A DNA stretch of 64,000 bases from JASJAR01 sp038530285. GTDB lineage: Bacteria > Pseudomonadota > Alphaproteobacteria > Rhodobacterales > Rhodobacteraceae. Positions within the stretch are counted from its first letter, which is position 1. Every line of letters begins with the position of its first letter. Below are positions 1 through 7,711 of this stretch, one piece after another. The notes under the pieces are model-generated. The model was given only the letters and a program-made list of their open reading frames with translations, was not told where the DNA came from and made no database searches. The position numbers and the translations under genes were made by a program. The DNA is taken from assembly GCA_038530285.1 (NCBI GenBank), contig JBCBCY010000001.1:62001-126000 (forward strand), given 5' to 3'.

Positions 1-1356
1 GAATTGCGCCGGGTGCGGGGCAATGACATCAGCTTCATTTTTCAAGAGCCGATGACCTCACTCAATCCGCTGCACACGCTCGACAAACAGATTGGCGAAA
101 GCCTGGCCCTGCACCAGAACCTGCGCGGTGAGGCGGCGCGCGCTCGTACGATTGAGCTTCTGGGTGAGGTTGGCATTCCCGAGCCTGAGATGCGGCTGAA
201 GTCCTATCCCCATCAGCTGTCGGGGGGGCAACGCCAACGCGTCATGATCGCGATGGCGCTAGCCAACAACCCCGATCTTTTGGTCGCCGACGAGCCGACG
301 ACCGCGCTTGATGTCACGATCCAAGCGCAAATTCTGGAACTTTTGGCGGCCCTCAAGCGCGACCGGGGCATGTCCATGCTGTTTATCACCCATGATCTGG
401 GGATCGTCCGGCGGTTTGCGGACCGGGTCTGTGTGATGAAAGACGGAGAAATCGTTGAGACCGGGCCGGTTGCAGACATTTTTGATGACCCGCAGCATCC
501 CTACACGCAGATGCTGCTATCGGCAGAATCCACCGGTTTGCCAAAACCTGTTGCTGCCGATGCCCCGGTGGTGGCTGAAACGGACGATCTGAGGATCTGG
601 TTTCCAATCCAGCGCGGTTTCATGAAGCGCACCGTGGGTCATATCAAGGCGGTCAATGCTGCGTCCCTTTCCGTGCGCGCGGGCGAAACGGTGGGCATCG
701 TGGGGGAAAGCGGGTCGGGTAAGACGACCCTGGCACTGGCGATCATGCGGCTGATTTCCTCGGAAGGCCTGGTCAGCTTTATGGGGCGCGACATTCAGGG
801 CCTAAAGTCGCGGGCGCTGCGGCCCTTGCGCGCTGAGATGCAGATCGTGTTTCAAGACCCGTACGGGTCGCTGTCGCCTCGGATGACTGTAGAAGAAATC
901 ATTGCCGAAGGGCTGACAATCCACGGTGAGCGGGGCCAGAACACCCATAGGCTTGTGTCAGATATCATGACCGAGGTCGGGCTCGATCCGTCGATGATGC
1001 ATCGGTACCCGCACGAGTTTTCAGGCGGCCAGCGCCAGCGGATCGCGATCGCGCGCGCGATGATCCTTCGACCGAAACTGGTGGTCCTGGATGAGCCGAC
1101 ATCGGCGCTTGATATGACCGTGCAGGTGCAGATTGTGACCCTGTTGCGCGATCTGCAGGAAAAATACGGGCTGGCCTATCTGTTCATCAGCCACGATCTG
1201 CGGGTGGTGCGCGCGTTAAGTCATCATGTCATCGTCATGAAATCGGGCGATGTGGTCGAACAGGGGACCGCGGCGCGGATATTTGACGCCCCGCAATCGA
1301 GTTACACGCAAGAATTGATGGCGGCGGCGTTTGAAACTGGCGTTGATGTGGCCTGA
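1..1356 (+). CDS. yejF: YejF-type peptide ABC transporter ATP-binding protein (5' truncated by window)
   Basis: The frame is open from base 1, so the start codon lies before the window. The product carries two ABC ATPase domains in one chain, as in YejF of the YejABEF oligopeptide/microcin C-type importer; it would energise uptake from the cytoplasmic face of the inner membrane. The first domain enters at its Q-loop (FQEPMTSLNP), with its Walker A outside the window, and shows LSGGQRQR and LLVADEP. The second is complete, with GESGSGKTT, FQDPYGSLSPRM, FSGGQRQR and VVLDEP. The NPLHT and SPRMTVEEIIAEGL stretches fit YejF better than the generic DppD/DppF pair. The stop lies only 6 bases from the convergent carboxypeptidase gene. 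The permease and binding-protein genes would be upstream, unseen. Confidence 0.88.
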   Translation, partial: ELRRVRGNDISFIFQEPMTSLNPLHTLDKQIGESLALHQNLRGEAARARTIELLGEVGIPEPEMRLKSYPHQLSGGQRQRVMIAMALANNPDLLVADEPTTALDVTIQAQILELLAALKRDRGMSMLFITHDLGIVRRFADRVCVMKDGEIVETGPVADIFDDPQHPYTQMLLSAESTGLPKPVAADAPVVAETDDLRIWFPIQRGFMKRTVGHIKAVNAASLSVRAGETVGIVGESGSGKTTLALAIMRLISSEGLVSFMGRDIQGLKSRALRPLRAEMQIVFQDPYGSLSPRMTVEEIIAEGLTIHGERGQNTHRLVSDIMTEVGLDPSMMHRYPHEFSGGQRQRIAIARAMILRPKLVVLDEPTSALDMTVQVQIVTLLRDLQEKYGLAYLFISHDLRVVRALSHHVIVMKSGDVVEQGTAARIFDAPQSSYTQELMAAAFETGVDVA

Positions 1357-1362
1357 CGCGGG

Positions 1363-2832
1363 TTAACCCGGGCCCAGGGTTTCGCATGACACGTCGCGGG
1401 CGGCCAATCTTCGGCACGCAAGGGCGGCCCGCTCGCGGGTCATTCCGACAAAATTGGCATCATATGATCCGCCGCGCGGAACGACTTTGCGCAGGGCGTC
1501 GTCAAGGGTCGACAGTTCCGTCAGCGCTGTGGTCAAGAGCACCCGCTCGGCGTCGTGTCGGTTGGGATAGCGCCCCACCGAGATACCCCAGTGCCGCCCG
1601 CCGGAGGTCGACAGGCGCGTGACAATCGTTGGCTCGCGCGGGGCAGGCGCGGCTGCATCGACTGCAACCGGGCGTGGCAAAGGTTGAATGGCCGCAAGGC
1701 TGGCCCGGGCCACATCGACGTCAGCGGATGGCGCGAGAACAGGCTGATCCTGAGGATCGGGTGCCGCGGCAACCAAGCCCTCAGCCTGGGGTTCGGCGGG
1801 CACGGCCACATCGGCGGCCACAGCTTCGGCCAGGGCGGATGCGATGCCCGTCTGCAGCGTATCATCAGCGACCATGAGAGGTGCATTCTCAGCCGGACGC
1901 GGACGCGGAATCGGCGATTTTTTCAACGGTCCTGCGGTGGCCACCAAAACCGGGGCCTGGGCATTGCCGGCATAAGGCGGGCGTTGGGGTTTGCGAACGG
2001 CTGCCCGCGATGGCGCGCGCTTGAAGCCCATGTCGAGCAACTCAGCCACACGGGCGTTGCGCGTCGCCGTGGACCGGCCGCCGAACACGGTTGCGATGAT
2101 CCGTTCGTTGCCGCGCTCGGCCGAGGCCACAAGATTGTAGCCAGCCGCACGGGTGTATCCTGTTTTGATGCCATCCGCGCCGCGGTAGGCATTCAACAGG
2201 CGGCGGTTGGTATTGGAGACGTTTTTGATCCCCGCATGGGTCTGGATGCGCGAAAACAGGTTGTAGTAGTCGGGGTAGTCATAGAACACGTGTCGTCCCA
2301 GCGTGGTCATGTCGCGCGCGGTCGACAGATGGCCCGCTTCGGTGAGCCCATGGGCGTTTTTGAATGTGGTCCGGGTCATACCCATCGCCTTGGCGGTGCG
2401 GGTCATCCGACGTGCAAAGGCGGCTTCGGAACCAGAGATCGCTTCGGCGATCGCGGTGGCGGCGTCATTGGCTGATTTGATGGCCGCCGCCCGAACGAGA
2501 TAGCGAAACTTGATCTTTTGGCCGGTGCGCAGGCCCAGTTCTGACGGAGGTTCAGCGGCCGCTTTGCGCGAGATCGTCACCACGGTGTCGAGAGAGATCT
2601 CACCTCGTTCGATAGCCTCGAACGCGATGTAGAGCGTCATCATCTTTGTCAGAGACGCCGGATGCAGCCGGGTGTCGGCGTTTCGCGAATGCAAAACCTC
2701 GCCCGTGCGCGCATCGATCACCATCGCTGCATAGGGTGCCGGCACCGCAGGCAAAGCCAGCGCGAGCCAAAACGTCAAAGTTAGGAAAAACGCACGTCCC
2801 CAATGGACGGCCTGCAATAGAGCCATCGCCAC
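1363..2832 (-). CDS. D-alanyl-D-alanine carboxypeptidase (peptidase S11) with C-terminal SPOR-like domain
   Basis: A penicillin-binding D,D-carboxypeptidase that would trim terminal D-Ala from peptidoglycan stem peptides in the periplasm. A hydrophobic signal segment at residues 15-31 is followed by the catalytic set of family S11: S60-L-T-K63 (SxxK), S120-A-N122 (SxN) and K223-T-G225. A Pro/Ala-rich linker of about 130 residues leads to a C-terminal region of about 75 residues (WGISVGRY near its start, ACRRLAARDVSC near the end) that looks like a SPOR peptidoglycan-binding domain. The length (489 aa) exceeds plain DacA because of this linker and domain. The signal, catalytic triad and order of motifs are seen; the SPOR call is by pattern only. 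Confidence 0.9.
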   Translation of the reverse strand: MAMALLQAVHWGRAFFLTLTFWLALALPAVPAPYAAMVIDARTGEVLHSRNADTRLHPASLTKMMTLYIAFEAIERGEISLDTVVTISRKAAAEPPSELGLRTGQKIKFRYLVRAAAIKSANDAATAIAEAISGSEAAFARRMTRTAKAMGMTRTTFKNAHGLTEAGHLSTARDMTTLGRHVFYDYPDYYNLFSRIQTHAGIKNVSNTNRRLLNAYRGADGIKTGYTRAAGYNLVASAERGNERIIATVFGGRSTATRNARVAELLDMGFKRAPSRAAVRKPQRPPYAGNAQAPVLVATAGPLKKSPIPRPRPAENAPLMVADDTLQTGIASALAEAVAADVAVPAEPQAEGLVAAAPDPQDQPVLAPSADVDVARASLAAIQPLPRPVAVDAAAPAPREPTIVTRLSTSGGRHWGISVGRYPNRHDAERVLLTTALTELSTLDDALRKVVPRGGSYDANFVGMTRERAALACRRLAARDVSCETLGPG

Positions 2833-3237
2833 GTTGAAACCTTTTTCTGCCTCTCGTCCCGGATCTGATGCCCAGTGACGTAATCACTTGTGCCATAGCA
2901 CGGTTAATTGAATCCGAAAACAGTCAAGTTTTCTTGGGGGTTAGGGGTGGCGAAGGGGTGCTCAAGATACGGTGCCGAACAGATGCGGCCCCCCCATATC
3001 TAGGCGAGCGAGCCATGGGCCGATGCCAAATTGGTTCGAGATGTGATCCGACACGATGGGTGAACGTCTCAACCGTGCCGTCTTTTTTAGCAAACGGGCC
3101 CAAATCAGACGGGCCGAAAGCCAAAAGTTCCCGGGGATAAAGCTGGCAATCCCCTTTTCAGATCGTACTTCATGGCTATATTGCGCCGCACAGCCCTAAA
3201 GTTTTGGACCGCGCGTTTGTCGACAGTACCGCATCAT
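2833..3237. other. Intergenic region without a recognisable gene
   Basis: About 400 bases between the divergent carboxypeptidase and clpS genes. Short open frames here lack family features and ribosome-binding sites. The region presumably holds the promoters of both flanking genes. TATATT at about 3177-3182 could be a -10 element for clpS, but no convincing -35 is seen. Confidence 0.4.
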
Positions 3238-3561
3238 ATGATGGCAGAGCCCAAAAAGCCCGGCGACGGAAATGCCGATCTTTTGACCCAGACGCGGTCA
3301 AAGACGCAGCGTCCGCCGTTGTACAAGGTCATGCTTTTGAACGACGACTACACACCGATGGAGTTCGTCGTCCATGTGTTGGAGCGGTTCTTTGGCATGA
3401 ACCCGGCACAGGCCCATGATCTTATGCTGACCGTCCACCAAAAGGGTTTGGCCGTGGTTGGTGTTTTTGCCTTTGAAATTGCAGAGACCAAGGTCAGCCA
3501 GGTGATGGATTTCGCCCGTCGCCATCAGCATCCGCTGCAGTGCACGATGGAAAGGGAATAG
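3238..3561 (+). CDS. clpS: ATP-dependent Clp protease adaptor ClpS
   Basis: ClpS binds N-degron substrates and hands them to ClpA of the ClpAP protease. The 107-residue protein has an unstructured N-terminus and the ClpS core beginning at PPLYKVMLLNDDYTPMEFV. The N-degron pocket residues N35, D37 and H67 have the same spacing as N47, D49 and H79 of Caulobacter ClpS. The start is set at the ATG-ATG pair at 3238/3241, because this gives the usual short tail (MMAEPKKPGD); an upstream ATG at 3172 would add 22 unusual residues. No strong ribosome-binding site is visible for either start. The gene ends 10 bases before the methyltransferase gene, so the two are probably cotranscribed. Confidence 0.93.
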   Translation: MMAEPKKPGDGNADLLTQTRSKTQRPPLYKVMLLNDDYTPMEFVVHVLERFFGMNPAQAHDLMLTVHQKGLAVVGVFAFEIAETKVSQVMDFARRHQHPLQCTMERE

Positions 3562-3571
3562 GCCGCCCGGG

Positions 3572-4540
3572 ATGACCCGCCTGGCCCATGCTCTGGACGC
3601 CGGGGCGATCTCGCTCCCAGACACGGGGACCATTGCGGTGATTGATCCGCCCATGGGCTACGATCTTTCGGCATTGCCGCGCGAGCGTGTAAAGGTCTCA
3701 ACCTCGTTCAAACCTGCCTCCGATGCCTTCAAATCGGCAGGATTTGAGGTGGATGTGGTCGTCGCAGAGGGTGCCGCCCTGCTGGTGGTGGTCGCCGGCA
3801 AGTCAAAATCCCGCACCCGCGGAAACATTGCATTGGCAGCCATGTCAGCCGCGCCGATCGTGGTCGATGGCGACAAGACAGCAGGGGTCGACAGCCTTTA
3901 CCGCGATCTAAAGACCAAGGGCGAATTGACGCCGGCCTACGCCAAGGCCCATGGAAAGGTCTTCCAGCTGAGCCCGGGGCCTGCCGTGTTGGACTGGCTG
4001 CCGCAACCGGGAGAGGTTGAGGGGTTTCGCACCTGGCCGGGCGTATTTTCCGAAGGTGGGATCGACAGGGGCTCAGCCTTTCTGGCCGACACCCTGCCGC
4101 CCCTGAAAGGCCGGGTGGCCGATCTGGGGTCTGGTTGGGGCTACCTTGCCGACCGGGCCTTGCGCGCCTCGCCTGCTATGACCGAGCTGCACCTGATCGA
4201 GGCGGACGCCCATGCGGGCGCATGTGGGCGCGACAACGTGAAAGACCCCCGCGCGGTGCACCATTGGGCGGATGCGACAACCTGGGCGCCCGATGAGCCC
4301 ATGGACATCGTTGTCACCAACCCGCCTTTTCATGTGGGCCGGTCTGCAGACCCGGCCCTTGGCCAGGCCTTTATCGCGGCTGCGGCCGGGCTTTTGCAGC
4401 CGCGCGGCGCGCTCTGGCTTGTCGCCAACCGCCAACTTCCCTATGAAGGCAGCCTTGATGCGAACTTCCGCGAGGTTGACGAAGTCAAATCCGATCCGGC
4501 GTTCAAGATTTTTCACGCCAGGAAGCCGCGAACCCGGTAA
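3572..4540 (+). CDS. Class I SAM-dependent methyltransferase, RsmC/RlmG-like
   Basis: Probable RNA (guanine-N2) methyltransferase of the RsmC/RlmG type, which modifies ribosomal RNA. The 322-residue chain fits the two-domain layout of that family: an N-terminal half without SAM motifs and a C-terminal Rossmann fold. The SAM-binding glycine motif reads VADLGSGWGYLADRAL, followed by an acidic strand end (HLIEADAHA) and the catalytic NPPF motif (VVTNPPFHVGR) typical of N-methyltransferases acting on exocyclic amines. It lies directly behind clpS and before an SDR gene on the same strand. The exact substrate cannot be read from sequence. Confidence 0.8.
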   Translation: MTRLAHALDAGAISLPDTGTIAVIDPPMGYDLSALPRERVKVSTSFKPASDAFKSAGFEVDVVVAEGAALLVVVAGKSKSRTRGNIALAAMSAAPIVVDGDKTAGVDSLYRDLKTKGELTPAYAKAHGKVFQLSPGPAVLDWLPQPGEVEGFRTWPGVFSEGGIDRGSAFLADTLPPLKGRVADLGSGWGYLADRALRASPAMTELHLIEADAHAGACGRDNVKDPRAVHHWADATTWAPDEPMDIVVTNPPFHVGRSADPALGQAFIAAAAGLLQPRGALWLVANRQLPYEGSLDANFREVDEVKSDPAFKIFHARKPRTR

Positions 4541-4563
4541 CCCAAGCGGGACACTCACAACCC

Positions 4564-5376
4564 ATGACACTTGCTATTTCTGGAAAGACCGCCGTCGTCA
4601 CGGGCGCGGCCAACGGAGTGGGCCTCGCGATTGCGCGGCATTTCGTTGAACGCGGCGCCAATGTGATGTTCGCCGATATGGACGAAGCCCGCTTGGCCGA
4701 AGAACTCGGCGCGGTCGAAGATGAAAAGGGCAAGGCGCGCTATTTCGCGGGCGATCTGCGCGAAAAGCTGACGCGGGCGAACCTGTTGTCGGCCACGATC
4801 GATGCGTTTGACCGGATTGATATCCTGGTTAACGCCTCGCGCCAGATGATGGCGTCAGAGCCGATGAACCCCAAGGCGGACCATGTTGAAGAGCTGCTGT
4901 CGCAAAATCTTATGACCTCCCTTCGGATGACCCAGGCTTTTGCAAAGCGGATGATCGAGCAGACCGAAGAAACCGGCGATGACGATGAGCGCCCGCAAGG
5001 ATCCATCATCAACCTTTCATCCATTGCGGCACGGCGCACCATGCCCGAACTCTTGGCCTATTCGGTGTCATCGGCCGCGCTTGATCAATTGACACGCTCC
5101 ATGGCCGTGACATTGGCGCCGCACCGGATCCGTGTGAATGCCATTGCGCTGGGCTCGGTGATGTCAGCGTCGTTGCAAGGCGCGCTGAAAGAGGATGACG
5201 AACATCGCCAGTCCATCGTCGACAACACACCCCTGGGACGGATCGCCGGGGCAAGTGAATTGGCCGAAGTCGCGCAATTCCTGGCGTCTGACGGGTCGGG
5301 GTTCGTCACGGGGCAGGTGCTGACAGTCGACGGTGGGCGCACGCTGGTTGATACGGTAGATGCGCCGATCCATTGA
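4564..5376 (+). CDS. SDR-family protein lacking the catalytic lysine
   Basis: A short-chain dehydrogenase/reductase fold protein of 270 residues. The cofactor motif TGAANGVG (residues 13-20) and the C-terminal GQVLTVDGGRTL are intact. The usual NNAG is NASR (90-93), and the YxxxK motif reads Y166-S-V-S-S170, so the lysine is replaced by serine (codons TAT TCG GTG TCA TCG). The candidate catalytic serine is S152/S153. An insert of acidic residues (TEETGDDDERPQG) precedes strand 5. It sits 70 bases before hemF on the same strand. Either catalysis differs from classical SDRs or the protein has a non-enzymatic role; the true substrate is unknown. Confidence 0.82.
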   Translation: MTLAISGKTAVVTGAANGVGLAIARHFVERGANVMFADMDEARLAEELGAVEDEKGKARYFAGDLREKLTRANLLSATIDAFDRIDILVNASRQMMASEPMNPKADHVEELLSQNLMTSLRMTQAFAKRMIEQTEETGDDDERPQGSIINLSSIAARRTMPELLAYSVSSAALDQLTRSMAVTLAPHRIRVNAIALGSVMSASLQGALKEDDEHRQSIVDNTPLGRIAGASELAEVAQFLASDGSGFVTGQVLTVDGGRTLVDTVDAPIH

Positions 5377-5385
5377 GGATGCCAC

Positions 5386-5403
5386 TGTCAGCGGTGATTG
5401 ACA
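5386..5403 (+). promoter_or_regulatory. Candidate PpsR/CrtJ operator overlapping a hemF -35 element
   Basis: TGTCAGCGGTGATTGACA matches the full PpsR/CrtJ consensus TGTCA-N8-TGACA (core TGT-N12-ACA). Its right half overlaps a perfect -35 hexamer, TTGACA at 5398-5403; the hexamer 17 bases downstream (TGTTCT) is a weak -10. The site lies 44 bases before the hemF start. Repression or aerobic/light control of hemF by a PpsR-type protein is inferred. Confidence 0.6.
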
Positions 5404-5446
5404 CTTTGGCCTGAAGCAGGTGTTCTGCAATGAATAGAGGGTTCAG

Positions 5447-6340
5447 ATGACCGAGCAATTCGACGACAAGAAAACCCGGGCGAGCGCATGGTTCCGCGGC
5501 CTGCGCGACGACATTGTCGCGGCCTTCGAAGAGCTTGAAGACAGCCATGCCGCGGGACCCTTGTCTGATGCGACCCCCGGCCGGTTTGAGGTGACCGAGA
5601 CCACGCGATCGTCCGAGGATGGTTCGGACGCCGGTGGCGGGTTGATGAGCGTCATGCGCGGCGGCCGGGTGTTCGAAAAGGTCGGCGTGAATGTTTCAAC
5701 CGTGTTCGGCACATTGGGCGAGCGGGCCCAGGCGGCGATGGCTGCACGCAAGGGCATTCCCGGCATGCAGGACGATCCACGGTTCTGGGCATCTGGCATT
5801 TCGCTGGTGGCGCATATGCAAAACCCCCATTGCCCAGCGGTTCATATGAACACGCGCATGTTCTGGACCCCCCATGCCTGGTGGTTTGGCGGCGGGTCGG
5901 ATCTGAACCCGTGCATCGAATATGATGACGATACGGCCCATTTTCACGCGGTGCAGAAAGACCATTGTGACCCCCATGGCACCGAGATTTACCCCAAGTA
6001 CAAAGACTGGGCGGACGCGTATTTCTACATTCCTCACCGCAAGCGGGCGCGCGGTGTGGGCGGGATTTTCTACGATGACCGCAACACTGGCGATTGGGAC
6101 CGCGATTTCGCGCTGACCCAGGATGTGGGCCGGGCGTTTCTGAAGGCCTTCGCGCCGCTGGTGGAAAAGCGCCGCGTCCAGGAGTGGTCAGCGGCGGACA
6201 AGGATGCGCAACTGGTGCACCGGGGCCTTTATGCCGAATATAACCTTGTCTACGACCGCGGCACCAAGTTCGGGCTGGAAACCGGTCATGACGCCAATGC
6301 GGTGCTGATGAGCCTGCCGCCTTTGGCGAAGTGGGTCTAG
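5447..6340 (+). CDS. hemF: Oxygen-dependent coproporphyrinogen III oxidase
   Basis: HemF carries out the oxygen-dependent double decarboxylation of coproporphyrinogen III to protoporphyrinogen IX in the cytoplasm. The 297-residue protein matches the usual length. Diagnostic stretches are RGGRVFEKVGVNVSTVFG (71-88), HMNTRMFW (133-140), WWFGGGSDLNP (145-155), and YFYIPHRKRARGVGGIFYDD (192-211). A candidate PpsR site and a TTGACA -35 lie upstream, suggesting oxygen or light control with the hemE/hemC genes 4 kb away. The stop codon overlaps that of the convergent small gene (shared CTAG at 6337-6340). Confidence 0.97.
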   Translation: MTEQFDDKKTRASAWFRGLRDDIVAAFEELEDSHAAGPLSDATPGRFEVTETTRSSEDGSDAGGGLMSVMRGGRVFEKVGVNVSTVFGTLGERAQAAMAARKGIPGMQDDPRFWASGISLVAHMQNPHCPAVHMNTRMFWTPHAWWFGGGSDLNPCIEYDDDTAHFHAVQKDHCDPHGTEIYPKYKDWADAYFYIPHRKRARGVGGIFYDDRNTGDWDRDFALTQDVGRAFLKAFAPLVEKRRVQEWSAADKDAQLVHRGLYAEYNLVYDRGTKFGLETGHDANAVLMSLPPLAKWV

Positions 6341-6648
6341 TCCCCCGGCCGTCGGGTGTAGCGAATGTCAAAATTGTCGCGCTGTTGGAAACCGCCGCGG
6401 TTGACGGTTGGTTTTTCTGGACGCGGTTCGCTGCCGCGCAAGAATTTCTGGATGCTGGCAATCACGCGCCCGCCAACGGGGGAACGGTCCGTGACGGTTT
6501 GGGGGACGCCATCATGATCGGCTTGCGGCGTTGGCGGGACCAGACGTGACGTCGCCTCGGTCTCGGCGAAGTCACTTTGCCAGGCCATAAGACCGATTGA
6601 GACACTCACAAGCCCGATGATCATCACCACGATCAAAACCTTGAACAT
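6337..6648 (-). CDS. Small membrane-anchored protein of unknown function
   Basis: A 103-residue protein with an N-terminal hydrophobic segment (residues 2-23) followed by a soluble, proline- and arginine-rich tail. The ATG at 6648 is preceded by a good ribosome-binding site (AAGGAG, 7 bases upstream), so the longer upstream frame is rejected. It is last in a run of three leftward genes and its stop overlaps that of hemF. No catalytic motif is recognised. The orientation of the tail, periplasmic or cytoplasmic, cannot be settled by eye. Confidence 0.65.
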   Translation of the reverse strand: MFKVLIVVMIIGLVSVSIGLMAWQSDFAETEATSRLVPPTPQADHDGVPQTVTDRSPVGGRVIASIQKFLRGSEPRPEKPTVNRGGFQQRDNFDIRYTRRPGD

Positions 6649-6661
6649 TTCTTGCTCCTTT

Positions 6662-6719
6662 GCGCCCCGGGGCGCGAGATTTTTTGAAAAATCTCGAACG
6701 GAAACCGGATCGGTTTCCG
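6662..6719. repeat. Three consecutive perfect hairpins between two leftward genes
   Basis: In 58 bases there are a 14-base palindrome (GCGCCCCGGGGCGC, 6662-6675), a 10-bp stem (CGAGATTTTT with AAAAATCTCG, two-base loop, 6675-6696) and an 8-bp stem (CGGAAACC with GGTTTCCG, five-base loop, 6699-6719). They separate the stop of the 328-residue gene from the ribosome-binding site of the next gene. They may act as a terminator, a processing site or an mRNA stabiliser. Confidence 0.6.
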
Positions 6720-6724
6720 GCGCC

Positions 6725-7711
6725 CTACCTGTCGCGGGCGGGAATAAAGCGGCCGTCGCTGCCGCCGTATCGGTTGTGCCCGCCCCGTATGATACGCGGG
6801 CCATCGCCGCGACTTGCGGTCTGGCTCTTTTCGCCCAAACCCAGCAGGGCTGAGAGACTGCCCAGGATGCCCAGCTTTTCTTCGATGCCGGTTTGGTTTT
6901 CGGCAAATGTCGCACCATAAGTGCCAACAAGGTCATCGTTCTGCTGGCCCGAGCCCTTTGGCCCAACGGTATAAAGATTGGCGGTCGCGTAGTATTCAAC
7001 CGTACCGTTGTCATTGGTGCGCCCCTCGCGCAGCGTAAGTTCGGAAATCACGCAATTGCCACGGCGTTCGCGGACATCATCGCAGGCGCGCTCAATTTCC
7101 TGGTACAGGCTGCGTTTCACTGCGCCACGACCATCCGGGGGCACGGCAATTCCGCCGCGTGCGGGCAGGCGTATCCGGGCGCGGTAGAGATCGCGCTGAC
7201 CCTCAACCGCGGTCGACCCCAGATCATGATCCGGCAAGTATCCGACCACCGCTTCGATGTCATAGATGCCCGGTTCGTCGGTTTTTTCCACCTTGGCGGT
7301 CGACACCGCGCAGGCGCGCCCGATGGTTTCCAGCACCACGGGGCATTCGCGGTCCATGGCGCGACCAGGTGCACGGGCGATCATCCAGAGGTCTTCGAAC
7401 GCGGGCGCCGGAGCTGTCTCGCCCTCAGCCAAGAGATCGTCAATCGACAGGGTCTCGGTGTAGGTGATCGACCGGCGGCGGGTGAAATTGTCGGCCACAA
7501 ACAGCGCGTCAATCTCGCGGCCTTCGCGGAAATTGCCCCAGATATTGAGCACCTGATCACCCGCGTCGGCCACGGGATCGGGCACGCTGGTGGTCCCGCC
7601 GATTATGCGTTCAACGCGTGCCTGCATCCCCAATGCGCCAAGATTGATCGCAAGGAACGGGACGGAAAACATCAAAAAGCCCACCACGGCGACGGCGATT
7701 TTCCATTTCAT
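6725..7711 (-). CDS. Membrane-anchored envelope protein of unknown function
   Basis: A 328-residue protein with an N-terminal hydrophobic segment (residues 4-25) that could be a signal anchor. The remainder is soluble, contains several cysteines (ECPVV, RACAV, ACDDV, NCVIS) that could form disulfides in the periplasm, and ends in a Gly/Arg-rich tail. The start ATG overlaps the stop of the upstream gene by 4 bases, indicating translational coupling with the 396-residue protein. No enzymatic motif is recognised and I assign no function. The pairing suggests the two proteins work together at the envelope. Confidence 0.7.
   Translation of the reverse strand: MKWKIAVAVVGFLMFSVPFLAINLGALGMQARVERIIGGTTSVPDPVADAGDQVLNIWGNFREGREIDALFVADNFTRRRSITYTETLSIDDLLAEGETAPAPAFEDLWMIARAPGRAMDRECPVVLETIGRACAVSTAKVEKTDEPGIYDIEAVVGYLPDHDLGSTAVEGQRDLYRARIRLPARGGIAVPPDGRGAVKRSLYQEIERACDDVRERRGNCVISELTLREGRTNDNGTVEYYATANLYTVGPKGSGQQNDDLVGTYGATFAENQTGIEEKLGILGSLSALLGLGEKSQTASRGDGPRIIRGGHNRYGGSDGRFIPARDR

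Noticed and set aside
1555..2475. 306-codon plus-strand open frame opposite the D,D-carboxypeptidase gene
   Set aside because: It is antisense to a gene with all three catalytic motifs, has no recognisable domain, and is of the low-complexity Gly/Arg-rich kind produced by high-GC complementary strands.
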